Assembly: GCF_042747725.1 (NCBI RefSeq)
Contig: NZ_JBHZGO010000023.1
Location: 1-64,000, forward strand
Source: FACHB-T130 sp042747725
Lineage (GTDB): Bacteria > Cyanobacteriota > Cyanobacteriia > Cyanobacteriales > FACHB-T130
Length of the DNA: 64,000 nucleotides
Reading direction: 5' to 3'
In this document: positions 16,363-24,783 of the stretch, one piece after another
Numbering within the stretch: position 1 is the stretch's first letter
Layout: every line of letters begins with the position of its first letter
The notes under the pieces: generated by a model
The model's input: the letters and a program-made list of their open reading frames with translations, nothing else
Databases searched by the model: none
What the model was told of the DNA's origin: nothing
Position numbers and translations under genes: made by a program

Positions 16363-18249
16363 ATGACCAAGCAAGAACACCTAAAAATCCTATTAGTTGA
16401 AGATAGCCTTGTGAGTCAGAAGATTGTATTAAAACAGTTAAAGAAGTTAGGTTATGAAGCCAATGTTGCTGCCAATGGTCAAGAAGCGTTATGGATGAGA
16501 TCCCAAGTGAATTATGACCTAATCCTCCTTGATTGTCAGATGCCGGTACTAGACGGTTATGAAACTGCACAAAAAATTCGTCAATTAGAAGGTGATGCGC
16601 GACAGACAATCGTGATTGCGATGACTGCCAACGGCATGAAAGCAAATCGGGAGCGCTGCCTAAATGTCGGCATGGATGATTATCTACTTAAGCCTGTTAG
16701 TGAGGAAGAATTGGCAGCTAAGTTAGAAAGTTGGAGTCGTGCGATTGTTAAAAATAAGCAGGCGATCGCCTTCACATCTATAGAATTACCAAGTAAATCC
16801 CTTCCCCTTGACTCCAGTGCCAACCTGGATGAATCAAATGTCAATGACTTGGTGGATTTAAATCGCTTGGACGATATAACCCTGGGAGATATGAAATTGC
16901 GAAAAGAAATTTTACAAGCCTTTTTAGAAGATACAAAAGTAAACTTATTATCGATAAAGTCTGCAACTTTTTCTAAAAATTTTGAAGCAATCGAACATAA
17001 AGCTCATCAAATTCGCGGCGCTAGTGCAAATGTAGGCGTCAAGGAATTAAAAATTTTAGCCGATCGATTAGAACTTCAAAGTCAGCAAAAAAACTTTAAA
17101 GAAGTTACTGAATTGGTGCTAAAACTAGAAAATCATTTCCAAAAGATTCAATCTTTTTTATTTGAGATAATTGACTGGGAGAAGTTGGAGGGTGAAACTC
17201 CAGTCGTTCTTGCCGCCGATCGGACTGGAGGCACGCAGGCTTGTTCCATGTCAAAAATTTTAATGATTGATGACGACCCTAGCGTTCGGTTAGTCGTCAA
17301 AAACTCACTCCAACTTCTAGGTCATGAAGTCATAGTAGCGGCTAATGGTGAAGAGGGATTAATGAAAGCAAAACAGCTACGCCCTCATCTGATTATTTGC
17401 GATTGGATGATGCCAGTCATCAATGGACTGGAAGTGTGTCGCCAGGTTAAATCCGATCCAGAATTATCTTTGACATTTTTTATTTTGCTGACGATTCGTG
17501 GGGATGTAAAAGACCGGGTGGAGGGTTTAGATACTGGAGCTGATGAGTATCTTCCGAAACCGATTGATATGAGTGAATTACGGGCGCGGGTGGGAGCTGG
17601 ATTGCGATCGCAGCGGTTAACGCAAGAATTGAGCGAAGCGAATCAGGCACTGCGACAAGCGAATCAGCAATTGACTGCCCGTAATGAATTGCTAGAATCT
17701 TTGTCGCTGACCGATCAGTTAACGGGTTTATTAAATCGTCGGGCAATGGATCAGGCGTTACCTCATATGCTGCGGCAAGTCGGCACCCGCGATGCGAATA
17801 CTCGCTATCGTTATTTGTGTGTATTCCTGATTGATGTGGATCATTTTAAGCAGGTGAACGATACCTATGGTCACACAGTGGGAGATTGTGTGCTGCAAGC
17901 GATCGCCGGACGATTACAGTCCAATGCACGCCCTAGCAGTCTGTTGTATCGCTATGGCGGTGAAGAGTTTGTCTGCATCACGCTGGGACTGAATTTGCAC
18001 AATGGTTTAGAGTATGGTGAAAGTTTGCGCTCTTGCATCGCCGAGCGTCCTTTCAAGATTTCTAACGATCTGCTGCTACCCATTACTATTAGTATCGGTG
18101 GCGCGATCGCTAGCGCTGTTAATTTAGTTGATTCTCAAGATTTATTACATCAAGCCGATCGAGCGCTTTACAGAGCGAAGCATGAAGGTAGAAATTGCCT
18201 GCGAATGTTTTCAGCGTGGGAAAATATTGTTGAATTTGGTCACGCTTAA
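16363..18249 (+). CDS. REC-HPt-REC-GGDEF response regulator / diguanylate cyclase
   Basis: 628 residues. Receiver 1 spans 1-120 with phospho-acceptor Asp 57 in LILLDCQMPVLDGYE. An HPt domain centres on the His in HKAHQIRGASANVGV near residue 213. Receiver 2 starts near 298 (ILMIDDDPSVRLVVKNSL) with its Asp in LIICDWMMPVINGLEV. A coiled linker (LTQELSEANQALRQANQQL) leads to a GGDEF domain with active-site YRYGGEEFVC near 530 and SLTDQLTGLLNRRAMDQ. The GGEEF signature is intact, so cyclic-di-GMP synthesis is likely. It is divergent from the hybrid kinase whose receiver and HPt modules are closely similar to its N-terminal half, which suggests the two share ancestry and probably one phosphorelay. 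Confidence 0.92.
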   Translation: MTKQEHLKILLVEDSLVSQKIVLKQLKKLGYEANVAANGQEALWMRSQVNYDLILLDCQMPVLDGYETAQKIRQLEGDARQTIVIAMTANGMKANRERCLNVGMDDYLLKPVSEEELAAKLESWSRAIVKNKQAIAFTSIELPSKSLPLDSSANLDESNVNDLVDLNRLDDITLGDMKLRKEILQAFLEDTKVNLLSIKSATFSKNFEAIEHKAHQIRGASANVGVKELKILADRLELQSQQKNFKEVTELVLKLENHFQKIQSFLFEIIDWEKLEGETPVVLAADRTGGTQACSMSKILMIDDDPSVRLVVKNSLQLLGHEVIVAANGEEGLMKAKQLRPHLIICDWMMPVINGLEVCRQVKSDPELSLTFFILLTIRGDVKDRVEGLDTGADEYLPKPIDMSELRARVGAGLRSQRLTQELSEANQALRQANQQLTARNELLESLSLTDQLTGLLNRRAMDQALPHMLRQVGTRDANTRYRYLCVFLIDVDHFKQVNDTYGHTVGDCVLQAIAGRLQSNARPSSLLYRYGGEEFVCITLGLNLHNGLEYGESLRSCIAERPFKISNDLLLPITISIGGAIASAVNLVDSQDLLHQADRALYRAKHEGRNCLRMFSAWENIVEFGHA

Positions 18250-18793
18250 ATTAGTTTATAGCAAAAGCAACTCTTTTAAAAGAAACCTATCTCAATAACT
18301 TATTATATTATATTTTATTTGAATTGATTCTCAACATTCTTAGTAATTACAACTGAAAATAACAATTATAAAAAGTATGAAATAGTGAATTAAAATTTTA
18401 TTTCTGATTCTCGATAACTTGTCACTCGCTTCGCTCAAATTCAAAATTATCAATTTAAAATTCACGTATTACAATCCCCATCATCAAAAGTTGGGCATTG
18501 AATAATGATGTTTCGCAGCTTTTTTTACATAATTAAAATTCCTTGTGTACCCTAAATAAATTAATCAAAACTTATTTATTTCTTTAATTTTTAATTTTTA
18601 ATTTTTAATTTTTAATTGTAGTGATTCCGAGCCTACCGGAAGGATGCCCAAAAGTTTAGATTTGCCGCCAGTCATCAGAGTAAAATTAAGATAGTTTAGA
18701 AGCCTGACAAAAGAACTTCAGAAAAGCGAGGAGTGCTAGTTGCAAGACCGCTGCGCTTACCCCGCATCCGCTTGGCGATGCTGTGAGGAGGAA
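18250..18793. other. AT-rich intergenic region with heptamer tandem repeat
   Basis: About 540 bases without a recognisable gene. The section is strongly AT-rich; at about 18584-18617 the seven-base unit TTTTTAA is iterated roughly five times. A purine-rich ribosome binding site (GAGGAGG, 18785-18791) closes the region directly before the next gene. Confidence 0.6.
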
Positions 18794-20383
18794 ATGAAAA
18801 ATTTCAAACCAGGAAGCGTAGGAGCGATTACCGCAGGACCATTCAGTGATTTTCAGGGTGTTGTAGTCAAGTTGCAGCCTGGAGAAAAGATTGTCGTTGA
18901 AGTCGAAATATTGGGTCGCAAAGCAGAAGTCACGCTAAATCAAGAGCAATTCGAGTTACTGGGTGAAGACCCCCGTCCCCGCTTCCGCGACGAGATTGAA
19001 AAAGATATCGAACAGATGCTTCAAGAGGAATTTGATAATTGGTGGCTGAAGCAGTTGGATCGACCAGAGGATGATTTAGTTGCCGAGTGGTCTGCTTTCG
19101 AGGCATTTCGTCAAGAATTTGAGGCGAAAGCTGCCGTAGAACGACAGACTTTGCTAGATGCTTTTGAAGCATCTTTTACAGCGATCGCAGAACATGGTGT
19201 CTCATGGGCAAAACAACGCTGGGAAACAGAAACAGAACGCTGGACGCCAAACTCCTATCGGCACGAAGAATTCTACAAAGCAGCGCGTCAGCAAATTAAA
19301 GAATGCCCTGATGACTCAGGTCATTGGACGGATATCTGGCGGCATCTGTGGCAAGCGGCAAATGAACGTTCCTGGAAGGCGGAATATATGGCATGGCGTC
19401 AGGAAAATCTGCCGGATGCCGCCACGATCAAGCAGATGCGCCTGGATGCCCGACAAAAAGCGCAGGCGTTGGTGGAAATAGTGCGATCGCTGGTACAACA
19501 AACCCACGGCTTGACCTTACCCGACCATGTTTTCGCATTCTGGGCTTTCTGGCTCAGCTTAACTCCCATTGAGCGGCAAGAAATGCACTGGATTGCAACG
19601 CCTTGCGGTTTGTTTGATTTATTCAGTGAGGAAAGTTTGCAGCGAAAACCCATACCAGAACTTGACCATCGCTTACATTACCGCTATTACCGCGATCCGC
19701 CGGAGTTTCTCACTTTGCTGTACGGTGGTGGCGATGGTCTGCATTTTGGTCTTTGGTACGATGACCCCAGAGAACTTCCCACGAGTGTGATGTATTACTG
19801 GAACAACGACGGCATTCCCGTCTGTGATGATGGTTGTCAAACATTACTCCAGCAGGTTCGCTTCCAAATCGAAAAAGCGGTCTCTCAGCTGGAATATGAC
19901 CGCTACGACAACGATTCCCGGCATCGACGAGTCAGACTCTCAGCACTCCGCGATGCGGTGATGGCGTTTGAAACGGCGGAACGCCCTGAAATGGGAAGTC
20001 TGTACGAGAAAGCCTACAAGCAACAGCCGCTGGGTGCCAGAATTGCTACTGATGATGGCGCGGGTGTGGCAATTCCCGGCTTAAGTGCCGAAACTTGTCC
20101 TCAGCGGGATCTTGAAGCCATGAGAACGGCTATCTTAGCGGATGCGCCAATTGTCCAAGACTGGATTGCGGCAGCGCTAGAAGCTTGTGCTGAGGGTCAA
20201 CCGGCTGAGGCGCTGGCGTTAGGTCGTGACTTGCACTGGCTTTCCGGTGGTAATCCGGAACGAGAAGCGGCTGCTGCCAAACTGCTGAATGCTGCCTACC
20301 GCGCACTCGGTCGAGATGCTTTGGCGGCGATCGCATCTGTCCATTATCAAGAGCGATCGCTTCAGTCAGTCAATATTTATTAG
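18794..20383 (+). CDS. Uncharacterised protein with N-terminal KOW-like domain
   Basis: 529 residues from ATG 18794, chosen because GAGGAGG lies just upstream; the frame is open a little further up. Residues 5-55 (FKPGSVGAITAGPFSDFQGVVVKL then EKIVVEVEILGRKAEVTLNQEQFEL) look like a NusG/KOW beta-barrel, usually RNA polymerase-, ribosome- or RNA-binding. The remaining ~470 residues are Trp- and Glu-rich and mostly helical, with no family I recognise. The stop at 20383 is probably caused by a frameshift: another frame continues directly with about 65 protein-like residues (see next entry). Confidence 0.75.
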   Translation: MKNFKPGSVGAITAGPFSDFQGVVVKLQPGEKIVVEVEILGRKAEVTLNQEQFELLGEDPRPRFRDEIEKDIEQMLQEEFDNWWLKQLDRPEDDLVAEWSAFEAFRQEFEAKAAVERQTLLDAFEASFTAIAEHGVSWAKQRWETETERWTPNSYRHEEFYKAARQQIKECPDDSGHWTDIWRHLWQAANERSWKAEYMAWRQENLPDAATIKQMRLDARQKAQALVEIVRSLVQQTHGLTLPDHVFAFWAFWLSLTPIERQEMHWIATPCGLFDLFSEESLQRKPIPELDHRLHYRYYRDPPEFLTLLYGGGDGLHFGLWYDDPRELPTSVMYYWNNDGIPVCDDGCQTLLQQVRFQIEKAVSQLEYDRYDNDSRHRRVRLSALRDAVMAFETAERPEMGSLYEKAYKQQPLGARIATDDGAGVAIPGLSAETCPQRDLEAMRTAILADAPIVQDWIAAALEACAEGQPAEALALGRDLHWLSGGNPEREAAAAKLLNAAYRALGRDALAAIASVHYQERSLQSVNIY

Positions 20384-20579
20384 CGACAAAGCAGCATGGG
20401 CATGGTTGGAGGTATGGCGGGAACTGACGAGCGATTGTAAAGAATTTCAAATCCCTCTGCGTCTTCTCAATGCTGCTGTTTCCTATCGCCAGACAAAAGG
20501 CGATCCGCGTGTCTTGCTAGAGCTTCCCATCGAAGAACGCAATTTGTTAAAACAGGTGCTAAAAATAAATGAGCAATAA
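20370..20579 (+). pseudogene. Frame-shifted C-terminal tail of the KOW-domain gene
   Basis: In a shifted frame, directly continuing from the upstream gene, an open stretch reads SDKAAWAWLEVWRELTS, then LRLLNAAVSYRQTKGDPRVL and LELPIEERNLLKQVL to a TAA at 20579. The composition is clearly protein-like, and no good start codon or ribosome binding site precedes it. A one-base slip near 20365-20380 would join it to the 529-residue protein. A sequencing error is an alternative to a real mutation. Confidence 0.5.
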
Positions 20580-20597
20580 TTCAGTCGTTAATTCTAA

Positions 20598-20690
20598 CAG
20601 GACTTACGCAAAGCTTATACATATAGCGTTCTTGTCGGTTCAATCCCCCTGTGGTTGCCCTTCCTATGTGGTGATGTTGCGTAAGTCCTG
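20598..20690 (+). mobile_element. Miniature transposon-like element, family 1, copy B
   Basis: 93 bases with ends CAGGACTTACGCAA and (inverted) TTGCGTAAGTCCTG, a perfect 14-bp terminal inverted repeat. The hexamer TTCTAA stands directly on both sides (20592-20597 and 20691-20696), one base longer than the 5-bp match of most other copies. Confidence 0.85.
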
Positions 20691-20735
20691 TTCTAACTTT
20701 ATCGCGCCGGATTCACTAGACTAACTACTTTTAAA

Positions 20736-21182
20736 ATGACAATTTACTTTTACAGTACCCGCGAAAGATATGGTTGTTTCTCCAATTTTTCGCCTCACGG
20801 CTTTGTGTTAGATGATGTTTATTGGCCTACCAGCGAACATTATTTCCAAGCACAAAAGTTTGTTGGGACGCCTCACGCTGACCAAATTCGCCAGGTAAAG
20901 ACACCGAAGGATGCGGCGAAAATGGGACGAGAGCGATCGCGTCCCCTGCGTCCTGATTGGGAACAGGTAAAAGATGACATTATGCGAAAAGCCGTACTAC
21001 GCAAATTTGAAACTCATGCCGACATTCGCGAAGAATTACTTTCTACAGGCGATGAGTTAATTGTTGAGAATGCACCCGGTGATTATTATTGGGGTTGCGG
21101 TGCTGATGGCAGTGGCAAAAATATGTTGGGGCAGATTTTAATGGAAGTGCGAGAAATATTGCGCCATAGCAATCAGCAATAG
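20736..21182 (+). CDS. NADAR family protein (YbiA-like N-glycosidase)
   Basis: 148 residues, close to the usual length of single-domain NADAR proteins. Family hallmarks are FYSTRERYGCFSNFSPHGF at the N-terminus, YWPTSEHYFQAQKF, KMGRERSRPLRPDWEQVKDD in the centre and the Gly/Trp motif DYYWGCGADGSGKNMLGQIL near the end. Known members cleave N-glycosidic bonds in riboflavin-pathway intermediates or ADP-ribosylated bases and remove damaged or modified nucleotides. It has its own start and sits between a family-1 element and a Uma2 gene, 39 bases upstream of the latter's start, so co-transcription with it is possible. Confidence 0.92.
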   Translation: MTIYFYSTRERYGCFSNFSPHGFVLDDVYWPTSEHYFQAQKFVGTPHADQIRQVKTPKDAAKMGRERSRPLRPDWEQVKDDIMRKAVLRKFETHADIREELLSTGDELIVENAPGDYYWGCGADGSGKNMLGQILMEVREILRHSNQQ

Positions 21183-21221
21183 TATTTGCACGATGCTACT
21201 AGAAAAAATGGAGACATCCAC

Positions 21222-22001
21222 ATGACTGCACCAGTTCAACCGCTGACTAAGCAAGAGATTATTTACCCAGACAGTGATGGACAACTGATGGCTGATAATA
21301 CCAAACAGTTTGATTATATTGTAAAAATTAAGCTGGGGATAGATGCCTTATTTAAAGATAATCAAAATGTCTTTGTAGCAGGCGATTTGCTCTGGTATCC
21401 AGTTGAGGGAGATAATAAAATTCGCCAAGCGCCTGATGTGATGATAGTGTTTGGCAGACCAAAGAGCGATCGCGGTTCTTATAAACAATGGGTAGAAGAC
21501 AATCTTCCCCCTCAAGTTGTCTTTGAGATATTATCACCCGGAAATCGTAAAGCAGAAATGTTGAGGAAGTTCAGGTTTTACGAACGATATGGAGTTGAAG
21601 AATACTATATATACGACCCTGACGACGGTGATTTAACTGGGTGGCTGGTTTCTGATGAAGGATTTAATGAGATTGAGTCAATGGCGAGTTGGGTGAGTCC
21701 TCGTTTAGGGATACGCTTTGAGATAGAGTCAGATAAGTTAGAAATCTATCGCCCCGATGGACAGAAGTTTTTGTCCTATGTGGAATTAGAAACGCAAAGA
21801 GAATTAGCTCAAGCTAGAGCAGAAACGGAGCGACAAGAGAAAGAATTGGCTCAAGCTAGAGCAGAAACGGAGCGACAAGAGAAAGAATTGGCTCAAGCTA
21901 GAGCAGAAACGGAGCGACAAGAGAAAGAATTGGCTCAAGCTAGAGCAGAGCAATTAGCAGAAAGATTGCGCTCAATGGGGATTAATCCTGATGAGGTTTG
22001 A
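21222..22001 (+). CDS. Uma2 family endonuclease-like protein with repeated coiled-coil tail
   Basis: 259 residues from ATG 21222, preceded by GGAGA; an upstream in-frame ATG at 21186 lacks a ribosome binding site. Residues 1-195 form the Uma2 (DUF820) PD-(D/E)xK-like fold: PDVMIVFG, PPQVVFEILSPGNRKAEMLRKFRFYERYGVEEYYIYDP supply the D, E and K positions. The C-terminal part is a Glu/Gln/Ala/Arg coiled coil made of an exact 14-residue unit (ELAQARAETERQEK) repeated three times plus a partial unit. Function in cyanobacteria is unproven, though the family is very expanded in them. Confidence 0.88.
   Translation: MTAPVQPLTKQEIIYPDSDGQLMADNTKQFDYIVKIKLGIDALFKDNQNVFVAGDLLWYPVEGDNKIRQAPDVMIVFGRPKSDRGSYKQWVEDNLPPQVVFEILSPGNRKAEMLRKFRFYERYGVEEYYIYDPDDGDLTGWLVSDEGFNEIESMASWVSPRLGIRFEIESDKLEIYRPDGQKFLSYVELETQRELAQARAETERQEKELAQARAETERQEKELAQARAETERQEKELAQARAEQLAERLRSMGINPDEV
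21801..21950 (+). repeat. 42-bp in-frame tandem repeat in the Uma2 gene
   Basis: A 42-base unit encoding ELAQARAETERQEK occurs three times almost without change, followed by a partial fourth unit. Near-identity at DNA level implies recent expansion by slippage or unequal recombination. Confidence 0.85.
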
Positions 22002-22086
22002 GTAGGCTCTAGCTCTTTGGACATTCTTTTAGTTTAATAGAAAGCGATCGCCTGTACCCGCCTGTACTCTATGCACTCAAAAAGTT

Positions 22087-22173
22087 TGTGGCTCTGATTA
22101 CCGCTCACTCTAACAACTAGATGTCTTTATAGGACATTATCTAGCTGTCTTGAAAGCGGGAACCAGAGCCACA
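22087..22173. terminator. Long imperfect hairpin between the Uma2 gene and the phycocyanin operon
   Basis: Outer arms 22087-22105 and 22155-22173 match at about 17 of 19 positions (TGTGGCTCTG...CAGAGCCACA). The inner part contains a second palindrome around CTAGATGTC. It separates convergent genes and may act as a bidirectional terminator for cpcG3 and the Uma2 gene. Confidence 0.55.
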
Positions 22174-22224
22174 GTTTGGTTTTATAAGAAGTGCAAGCAG
22201 TCTAGAAAACTAACACTTTACCCC

Positions 22225-22986
22225 TTAGCGTCTGCCCCGATTAGGCACTTTGTTCAGGTAATCAATGTTAAACGCTGAGACGTTTTGGGCGTAGTTGCGC
22301 TTGGTACTGAGCGACGCCGCTACCTCGCGGAACTTGCGGGGGTCGCCTTCGGGAAGTTGCCGTTCCTGGTTCTTGCGGCTGTAAAACTTCTCCACAGTGA
22401 AGCGCCAATCGGTCTTGACGGTGCCAGCAGTTTCGCGGAAGTCTTCGCCATAGCGAGGCGTCACCAGGTTGAAAGGACGCTGTTCCATCCGCTTGCGCTG
22501 GTAGGGTACGGTGAAGTCCCCAAAGTTGTCGGTATATTCTTGGCTGTTCACCAAGGCATCAACAAAACCGCTGAAGCCCAAAGTGGCAATTTTAATTGAC
22601 CAAGCGATTTCTTCGGCTTTGTTGTAAGGTTCCCGACCTAAAAAACGCTTGAGACAAATGTCTACAAGGCGATAGTTGTTATTGACCGAGACAACCAAAC
22701 GGTAAAATGCCTCTGACTTCGCCAGACCAGCAATAAACTCCCGTACTGTAATCGCCGCATTTTTCAGCTGGGATTCCAGGGTAATCTGACGGTTGAATCT
22801 GAGGATTTCATGCTCGCTGAAGACTTGGCGATAAGCTGCCCAAATCAACACTTCCATTTCTGCCGGTGAATTTGCATCTTCCACGCGATAGATATATGGA
22901 GTATCTTCGTCGAGATCCGCCTTTCCAAAGCTCTTAACTCGTTGGTTTTGGGTGGTTGGTTTGTATTCAAGTAATGGCAGTGCCAT
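22225..22986 (-). CDS. cpcG3: Phycobilisome rod-core linker CpcG (third copy)
   Basis: 253 residues. The N-terminus MALPLLEYKPTTQNQRVKSF and residues 20-190 form the phycobilisome linker domain: LIWAAYRQVFSEHEIL, SQLKNAAITVREFIAGLAKS, YRLVDICLKRFLGREPYNK, then VPYQRKRMEQRPFNLVTPRYG, the part that seats phycocyanin on the core. The C-terminus (YLNKVPNRGRR) is basic and not hydrophobic, so this is a core-attached CpcG rather than a membrane-anchored CpcL. An AGGGAG ribosome binding site precedes the ATG. It is last in the cpc operon, followed by a hairpin. It is closest to cpcG2 by eye. Confidence 0.95.
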   Translation of the reverse strand: MALPLLEYKPTTQNQRVKSFGKADLDEDTPYIYRVEDANSPAEMEVLIWAAYRQVFSEHEILRFNRQITLESQLKNAAITVREFIAGLAKSEAFYRLVVSVNNNYRLVDICLKRFLGREPYNKAEEIAWSIKIATLGFSGFVDALVNSQEYTDNFGDFTVPYQRKRMEQRPFNLVTPRYGEDFRETAGTVKTDWRFTVEKFYSRKNQERQLPEGDPRKFREVAASLSTKRNYAQNVSAFNIDYLNKVPNRGRR

Positions 22987-23066
22987 TTAAAAATCTCCCT
23001 TATAAAGTGGTTGAGACTTTCTATTTTCCAGCATCAGGGTGTCCTCTGGTCGAGCGGATGCCCGTG

Positions 23067-23813
23067 CTACCGGAGCGGAAAACTCGCAATTGAGTTAATC
23101 GAGACTCGTGTCTCTTGCGCTGTATTATCCCGTGTCATGTCGGGAATTTTGATGTTAGCCGTATTAACGGTAACAGTATTGGTGACAGCTTTCGGGTTGA
23201 GCGCCCGTGCCATATCCAAGAAGTTACGCACATTGCCCCACTTGTAGCGCTCAGTTTCTTCCTTGTCGCGCCAGTAGTCGGCGTAGCTAGGCGTCACCAA
23301 GTTAAAGGGTCGATCTTTGTAGCGACGACGCTGATAAGGCACCGTATTTTCGCCAAAGTTAGACTGATACTCCTCACTTTCGACCAGGGCATCAATGAAG
23401 CCGCTCAGTCCCTTAGTGGCAATTTTAATCGACCAGGCGATTTCTTCGTCTTTGTTGTAGGATGCCCTGCCCAAGATCCGTTTGAGGCAAACTTCGACGA
23501 CTCGATAGTTGGAGTTTTTCTCAACAACCAAGCGGTAAAATCCCTCGGTCTTCGCCAAACCCCGGATGAAGTCGCGCACAGTAATGGCGCGGTTCTTCAC
23601 TTGAGATTCCAGGTCAACCTGACGAAAAGAATTGAGGATTTCGTGTTCGCTGAAAACCTGACGGTAGGCTGCCCAGATTAATTCCTCAAGGTCGCCATTA
23701 TCGATGCAGTTTTCAATGCGATAAATCCGGGGAGTGTCTTCGTTCGGCACTTCGTAACCCGATACTCGCTGGTTCTGCGAACTGGGTTTGTATGCAAGCA
23801 AAGGAATTGACAT
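23067..23813 (-). CDS. cpcG2: Phycobilisome rod-core linker CpcG (second copy)
   Basis: 248 residues with the same layout as its neighbours: MSIPLLAYKPSSQNQRVSGYE, LIWAAYRQVFSEHEILNSFRQ, RAITVRDFIRGLAKTEGFYRLV, VCLKRILGRASYNKDEEIAWSI, then VPYQRRRYKDRPFNLVTPSYA. The tail ends in INSIASFPLR without a hydrophobic anchor. It lies 42 bases after cpcG1 and 80 bases before cpcG3 on the same strand, so all three should be on one transcript. Paralogous CpcGs usually select different rod types or attach at different sites of the core. Confidence 0.95.
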   Translation of the reverse strand: MSIPLLAYKPSSQNQRVSGYEVPNEDTPRIYRIENCIDNGDLEELIWAAYRQVFSEHEILNSFRQVDLESQVKNRAITVRDFIRGLAKTEGFYRLVVEKNSNYRVVEVCLKRILGRASYNKDEEIAWSIKIATKGLSGFIDALVESEEYQSNFGENTVPYQRRRYKDRPFNLVTPSYADYWRDKEETERYKWGNVRNFLDMARALNPKAVTNTVTVNTANIKIPDMTRDNTAQETRVSINSIASFPLR

Positions 23814-23855
23814 AGGTAAATTGGTTAGTTGCTATGAACGATTAGCCATTAGCCT

Positions 23856-24689
23856 TTAGGCTTTGGGCGTCGGATATAGGTAGCGATAGGGGAGGGCTAC
23901 CTCGTTGCGACCTACAGCAGGTTGCGGGTTGGCAACATTGCTGCTCATGTCGGGAATCTCGATGTTTTTAATTTGAGAGAGTGCCCGATCTCTTGTGCGC
24001 TGGTAGTTAACTTCGCTGGGAGCAATACTCCGAGCCATTGCCAAGAAGTTGCTGGGAATTGCTTCACGAACTGATGTTTTACCCGTTTCTTTTGGACGCC
24101 CGACTTGAAAGTAACTGCGAGTATCCATGCCGATCATGCGACCGCGCCAGTAATCGCTATATCGGGGGTTAACTAAGTTAAAGGGGCGCTCGTTAAACCG
24201 GCGGCGCTGATAAGGTACGATCTCATTGCCGAAGTTTTGACGGTATTCCTCGCTATCAACAACGGCATCGATAAAACCATGTAATCCCTTGGAAGCAATT
24301 ACAATTGACCAAGCAATTTGCTCGTCTTTGCCGTAAGTGGCGCGTCCCAGAAACCGCTTGAAGGTGATGTCAACTAAGCGATAGTTAGAGTTAGTTTCTC
24401 CTACCAACTGTCGATAAACATCGGACTTGCCCAATCCCCGAATAAACTCTTGTACGGAAATGGCTCGATTCCGCAGTTGAGATTCTAGAAAGGGTTGGCG
24501 GTAGCTTTCTAAAATTAAGTGTTCGCTAATGATTTGCCGGTAGGCAGCCCAGATCAATTTATCAATTGCAGTATCGGAGGTGGCATCTGTGAACCGATAA
24601 ATTGGCGGGTCGTCCTCATCGGGTACTTCGTAACCTTCTACCCGCTGATTCTGGGTTGTTGGTGTAATTTCAAGAAGTGGAATTGGCAT
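23856..24689 (-). CDS. cpcG1: Phycobilisome rod-core linker CpcG (first copy)
   Basis: 277 residues, the longest and most divergent of the three. The linker domain reads LIWAAYRQIISEHLILESYRQ, RAISVQEFIRGLGKSDVYRQL, DITFKRFLGRATYGKDEQIAWSI, VPYQRRRFNERPFNLVNPRYS. The C-terminal ~90 residues are longer than in the other copies and end VALPYRYLYPTPKA, again without a hydrophobic segment. No strong ribosome binding site precedes the ATG; the leader is made of TTAGTTG tandem repeats. It follows cpcF. Confidence 0.95.
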   Translation of the reverse strand: MPIPLLEITPTTQNQRVEGYEVPDEDDPPIYRFTDATSDTAIDKLIWAAYRQIISEHLILESYRQPFLESQLRNRAISVQEFIRGLGKSDVYRQLVGETNSNYRLVDITFKRFLGRATYGKDEQIAWSIVIASKGLHGFIDAVVDSEEYRQNFGNEIVPYQRRRFNERPFNLVNPRYSDYWRGRMIGMDTRSYFQVGRPKETGKTSVREAIPSNFLAMARSIAPSEVNYQRTRDRALSQIKNIEIPDMSSNVANPQPAVGRNEVALPYRYLYPTPKA

Positions 24690-24783
24690 ATTTTTAGTTG
24701 TTAGTTGTTAGTTGGCGAGTTGTTAGTTATTAGTCTTTAGCCGTTAATCCTGCGTTGATTGACTCAGGACTAATGACCTGTGA
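24690..24783. repeat. Heptamer tandem repeats between cpcF and cpcG1
   Basis: TTAGTTG-type units (24694-24745) and TGACTAA-type units (about 24757-24802, reaching the end of cpcF) are iterated with little else between. These match the short tandemly repeated repetitive (STRR) class known from cyanobacteria. They replace a normal ribosome binding region before cpcG1. Confidence 0.7.
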
